NCBI GenBank assembly: GCA_030433225.1
Contig: JAUIMD010000085.1
Coordinates: forward strand, 1 to 7,515
DNA length: 7,515 nucleotides
Origin: Bacteroidia bacterium
GTDB lineage: Bacteria; Bacteroidota; Bacteroidia; Bacteroidales; UBA5342
Direction: 5' to 3'
Shown: in pieces, positions 5,762 through 7,515 of the stretch
Position numbering within the stretch: the first letter of the stretch is position 1
How the letters are laid out: each line of letters starts with the position of its first letter
The notes under the pieces: model-generated
Databases searched by the model: none
What the model was told of the DNA's origin: nothing
The model's input: the letters and a program-made list of their open reading frames with translations, nothing else
Translations under genes and position numbers: made by a program

Positions 5762-6115
5762 ATGAAACTTATAACAGCAATTATACGCGAAGTGCAGCTC
5801 GACCAGGTTCGTGAAGCACTCATAGAAGCAGGCATCACCCGCATTACAGTGAGCCCTGTATCCGGCCATGGCCAGCAATTAACCAAAGAGTATTACCGGG
5901 GCCAGGTATTTGTACCGGATCTGATCCCGAAAATGCGATTGGAAATTGCCGTGAATGATAAGTTTGTGGACGTTACCACCGACACCATTATCAAAGCGGC
6001 CCGGTCTATTGAAGGAGATAACATGGGGCAGGTAGGAGATGGAAAAATTTTCATCACCAACCTTGAAGATTGTATCCGAATTCGCACCAACGAACACGGC
6101 GAATCGGCAATTTAA
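5762..6115 (+). CDS. PII nitrogen regulatory protein (GlnB/GlnK family), atypical
   Basis: This trimeric signal protein binds ATP/ADP and 2-oxoglutarate; paired with Amt it normally blocks the channel when nitrogen is plentiful. At 117 residues it keeps the ferredoxin-like fold and family signatures: an opening strand and helix MKLITAIIREVQLDQVREAL, a T-loop at about 36-54 with YYRG (44-47) and PDLIPK (52-57), and VGDGKIF (91-97) with a final RIRT (106-109). Two departures stand out. Residue 50 is Phe where E. coli Tyr51, the uridylylation target, aligns, so that control is absent. About six extra residues (SIEGDNMGQ region, 82-90) enlarge the B-loop, and the TGK of canonical PII becomes MGQ. 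The length, 112 minus one plus six, fits this alignment. It could be called GlnK by context, but I leave the symbol blank. A strong hairpin follows. Confidence 0.93.
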   Translation: MKLITAIIREVQLDQVREALIEAGITRITVSPVSGHGQQLTKEYYRGQVFVPDLIPKMRLEIAVNDKFVDVTTDTIIKAARSIEGDNMGQVGDGKIFITNLEDCIRIRTNEHGESAI

Positions 6116-6139
6116 GCCCTGTTACATAACATTTTGTCA

Positions 6140-6170
6140 GCGAAGGCGCCCCTAAACAAGGCGCCTTTGC
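6140..6170 (+). terminator. Terminator of the amt-PII operon
   Basis: GCGAAGGCGCC (6140-6150) and GGCGCCTTTGC (6160-6170) form an 11-bp stem with one G-U pair around the loop CCTAAACAA, 25 bases after the PII stop codon. The stem is strong and GC-rich, but the following U-tract is short (TATTGAAATG), so some read-through towards the lrp gene is possible. Confidence 0.7.
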
Positions 6171-6232
6171 TATTGAAATGATATTTAAACCGGCTATAAA
6201 TAAATCAAATCCAAACAAAAAAAGCAGCAACC

Positions 6233-6263
6233 TTTCCAATATGGAATATATTATATATTTTTG
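6233..6263 (+). promoter_or_regulatory. Predicted promoter of the Lrp-family gene
   Basis: TATTTTTG (6256-6263) is a perfect TAnnTTTG -7 box, with TTTC (6233-6236), one base off TTTG, at 19 bases spacing. The predicted start falls at about 6270, inside the tandem TTGACAAA repeats, so a protein bound there would block initiation. Confidence 0.65.
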
Positions 6264-6279
6264 TTGACAAATTGACAAA
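6264..6279 (+). promoter_or_regulatory. Tandem TTGACAAA operator on the lrp promoter
   Basis: TTGACAAA is repeated head to tail without spacer (6264-6271 and 6272-6279), immediately after the -7 box and over the expected transcription start. Its GACAAATTGACAAA portion (6266-6279) is identical to the reverse strand of 4266-4279 upstream of amt. The position is typical of an autorepressor site, and Lrp/AsnC regulators are commonly self-repressed; binding here by the encoded protein is inferred. Confidence 0.6.
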
Positions 6280-6293
6280 ATTATCTTTTCGGT

Positions 6294-6752
6294 ATGGAGG
6301 GAAAAATAGACGACTTAGATAAAAAGATACTTTCTATCATCACCCGCAACGCGCGTATTCCGTTTAAGGATGTGGCTGCGCAGTGTGATGTGTCACGGGC
6401 CGCCATCCACCAACGCGTGCAACGTTTAATTGATATGGGTGTAATTACCGGATCGGGGTATACGGTGGATGCCAAACAATTGAACTACAAAACCTGCACA
6501 TACATTGGTGTATTTCTGGAAAAAGGCTGGATGTACGAAGAAGTGGTAGAAGAATTCAGCCAGATACCTGAAATTGTAGAATGCCATTACACTACCGGGC
6601 AATACAGCATATTTGCCAAAGTGTATGCCAAAGACAACGAAGACCTGAAACGCGTATTGAACGAAAAAGTACAAGCCATCAGGGGCATTTCGTCTACTGA
6701 AACGTTCATTTCGCTTGAACAACGATTTAAAAGGGAAATACCGATTGTATAG
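6294..6752 (+). CDS. Lrp/AsnC family transcriptional regulator, 152 aa
   Basis: This protein has the full Lrp/AsnC layout and normal length. It opens with the family's DDLDKKILSIITRNARIPFKDVA (6-28), followed by a winged helix-turn-helix whose recognition helix lies around SRAAIHQRVQRL (34-45), then GVITGSGYTVD (49-59). A RAM effector-binding domain runs from about 68 to 150. Such proteins form dimers to octamers or larger, wrap DNA, and sense amino acids or related nitrogen metabolites. The ligand loop reads TTGQYSIF (100-107) instead of the common tG-x-yD, so the effector may differ. The start at ATG 6294 gives the conserved N-terminus. It is the neighbour of a nitrogen operon and shares a DNA element with it, so control of amt-PII and of itself is plausible. 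The regulon and effector are unknown. Confidence 0.95.
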   Translation: MEGKIDDLDKKILSIITRNARIPFKDVAAQCDVSRAAIHQRVQRLIDMGVITGSGYTVDAKQLNYKTCTYIGVFLEKGWMYEEVVEEFSQIPEIVECHYTTGQYSIFAKVYAKDNEDLKRVLNEKVQAIRGISSTETFISLEQRFKREIPIV

Positions 6753-6771
6753 CGACGTTTCCTATAACACA

Positions 6772-6819
6772 AAAAAGCATGGCGCTCATTTAAGCAATTA
6801 AGTGGGCGCTTTGCTTTTT
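6772..6819. terminator. Strong terminator after the Lrp-family gene
   Basis: The left arm 6772-6793 and right arm 6798-6819 pair over 22 positions with one mismatch and three G-U wobbles, closed by a GCAA tetraloop (6794-6797). The left arm starts with AAAAA and the right arm ends with TTTTT, so the structure works as an intrinsic terminator on both strands. It insulates the lrp gene from the radical SAM gene. Confidence 0.88.
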
Positions 6820-6852
6820 AAAACCTGCCTGTTTTGGCAAATCGTTGTGCGG

Positions 6853-6884
6853 TTTCATTCCGTTCAATATTCGTAATATATTTG
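6853..6884 (+). promoter_or_regulatory. Predicted promoter of the radical SAM gene
   Basis: TATATTTG (6877-6884) is a perfect -7 box, with TTTC (6853-6856) 20 bases upstream. The predicted start is near 6891, about 16 bases before the ATG at 6907, and the preceding terminator makes a separate promoter likely. Confidence 0.6.
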
Positions 6885-6906
6885 CGCCTCGATATAACAC
6901 TACGGC

Positions 6907-7515
6907 ATGGCTACTTTTTTATTTGACAAAACGGTGTTTGGACCGGTACAAAGCAGAAGACTGGGAACCTCATTGGGCATCAACCTGCTTCCTACCAACG
7001 GCAAGGTCTGCTCGTTTGATTGTGTATACTGCGAATGCGGGCTCAACAAAGATGGCAAACGACACAAGCCGGTACTGCCTACCCGCCTGCAGGTAGCCGA
7101 AGCTCTGGAGGCCAAACTAAAGGAGATGGCCCAGGGCTCCGTACTGCCGGACGTTATCACTTTTGCCGGGAATGGCGAACCTACCCTGCACCCCGATTTT
7201 GCAAACATCATTGACGACACCCTCATGCTTCGCACTACCTATGCCCCGCAATCCCGGGTATCGGTATTGTCCAATTCCATGCACCTGCAAAAAGAATCGG
7301 TTGCACATGCCCTAAAAAAAATTGATCAAAACATCCTGAAACTGGACTCTGCCATACAGGAAACGTTTGACCTGATCAATCGGCCGCAACGTCCTGTTGA
7401 AGTGAAAACACTAATCGAGCGCCTGGCAGATTTTGAAGGAAATGTAATTGTGCAAACCCTTTTTTGCCACGGAACCATCAACGGCACTGCCTTTAACAAC
7501 GCCAGCAACCAGGAG
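6907..7515 (+). CDS. Radical SAM protein, partial (cut by the window's right edge)
   Basis: 203 codons are visible and the frame is still open at 7515, so the C-terminus is missing. Cys35, Cys39 and Cys42 (CSFDCVYC) make the CxxxCxxC motif that holds the 4Fe-4S cluster cleaving S-adenosylmethionine into a 5'-deoxyadenosyl radical. The opening GPVQSRRLGTSLGINLLP (12-29) is characteristic of a group of Fe-S oxidoreductases distantly related to the tRNA-wyosine enzyme TYW1 (COG0731-like). TFAGNGEPTLHPDF (85-98) is the GGE-like SAM-binding strand region. SVLSNS (118-123) and a KLDS strand (144-147) continue the barrel. An extra cysteine, Cys44, directly follows the cluster motif. The substrate is unknown; tRNA modification is suggested only by distant relatives. 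ATG 6907 follows the promoter and gives the conserved N-terminus. It is an independent unit after the strong terminator. Confidence 0.9.
   Translation, partial: MATFLFDKTVFGPVQSRRLGTSLGINLLPTNGKVCSFDCVYCECGLNKDGKRHKPVLPTRLQVAEALEAKLKEMAQGSVLPDVITFAGNGEPTLHPDFANIIDDTLMLRTTYAPQSRVSVLSNSMHLQKESVAHALKKIDQNILKLDSAIQETFDLINRPQRPVEVKTLIERLADFEGNVIVQTLFCHGTINGTAFNNASNQE

Noticed and set aside
6900..7235. Antisense frame across the start of the radical SAM gene
   Set aside because: The + strand frame carries an unmistakable radical SAM motif and its own promoter; the antisense product shows no recognisable features.

Overview
The window looks like a piece of a Bacteroidota chromosome, probably Bacteroidales/Marinilabiliales-like (the rank below phylum is a guess). 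Three things support this: promoters of the Bacteroidota type (TAnnTTTG at -7, with a T-rich or TTTG-like -33 box about 19-20 bases upstream), starts without Shine-Dalgarno sequences, and the protein types. It falls into two parts of clearly different character.

Left part (1 to about 2860). This is A+T-rich with few recognisable genes. Positions 1-577 hold no gene I can support; the stretch is strikingly G-poor on the + strand and carries a 15-base direct repeat. Three small + strand genes follow, all for membrane or exported proteins: an unrecognised secreted protein (623-1396), a membrane-anchored protein with a short Cys motif and a conserved-looking C-terminal domain (1554-2138), and a protein resembling the periplasmic part of ExbD but lacking the membrane aspartate (2145-2648). 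Two hairpin-forming copies of one 28-base core (24/28 identical) lie after the first gene and after the third. They bracket the second and third genes like units of an accessory cassette. This block ends next to the 3' end of a tRNA-Arg(CCU) gene, a classic spot for inserted DNA.

Right part (2915 to 7515). This is ordinary, richer-GC core genome. On the - strand: a YjbR/MmcQ-family gene, then recO, then tRNA-Arg with its own near-ideal promoter. On the + strand: amt and a PII gene form a nitrogen operon closed by a strong hairpin. An Lrp/AsnC-family regulator follows, closed by a 22-bp-stem terminator. A radical SAM gene runs off the right edge.

How they work together. Amt takes up ammonium and the co-transcribed PII protein is expected to gate it. 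The PII has Phe where the uridylylated Tyr51 of enterobacterial PII sits, and an enlarged B-loop region, so it probably senses only through ligands. An identical 14-base element (GACAAATTGACAAA) occurs upstream of amt, in reverse orientation, and directly on the lrp promoter. The simplest reading is that the Lrp-family protein represses itself and controls amt-PII. That local regulatory circuit and the repeat-bracketed orphan genes are the two most interesting points.
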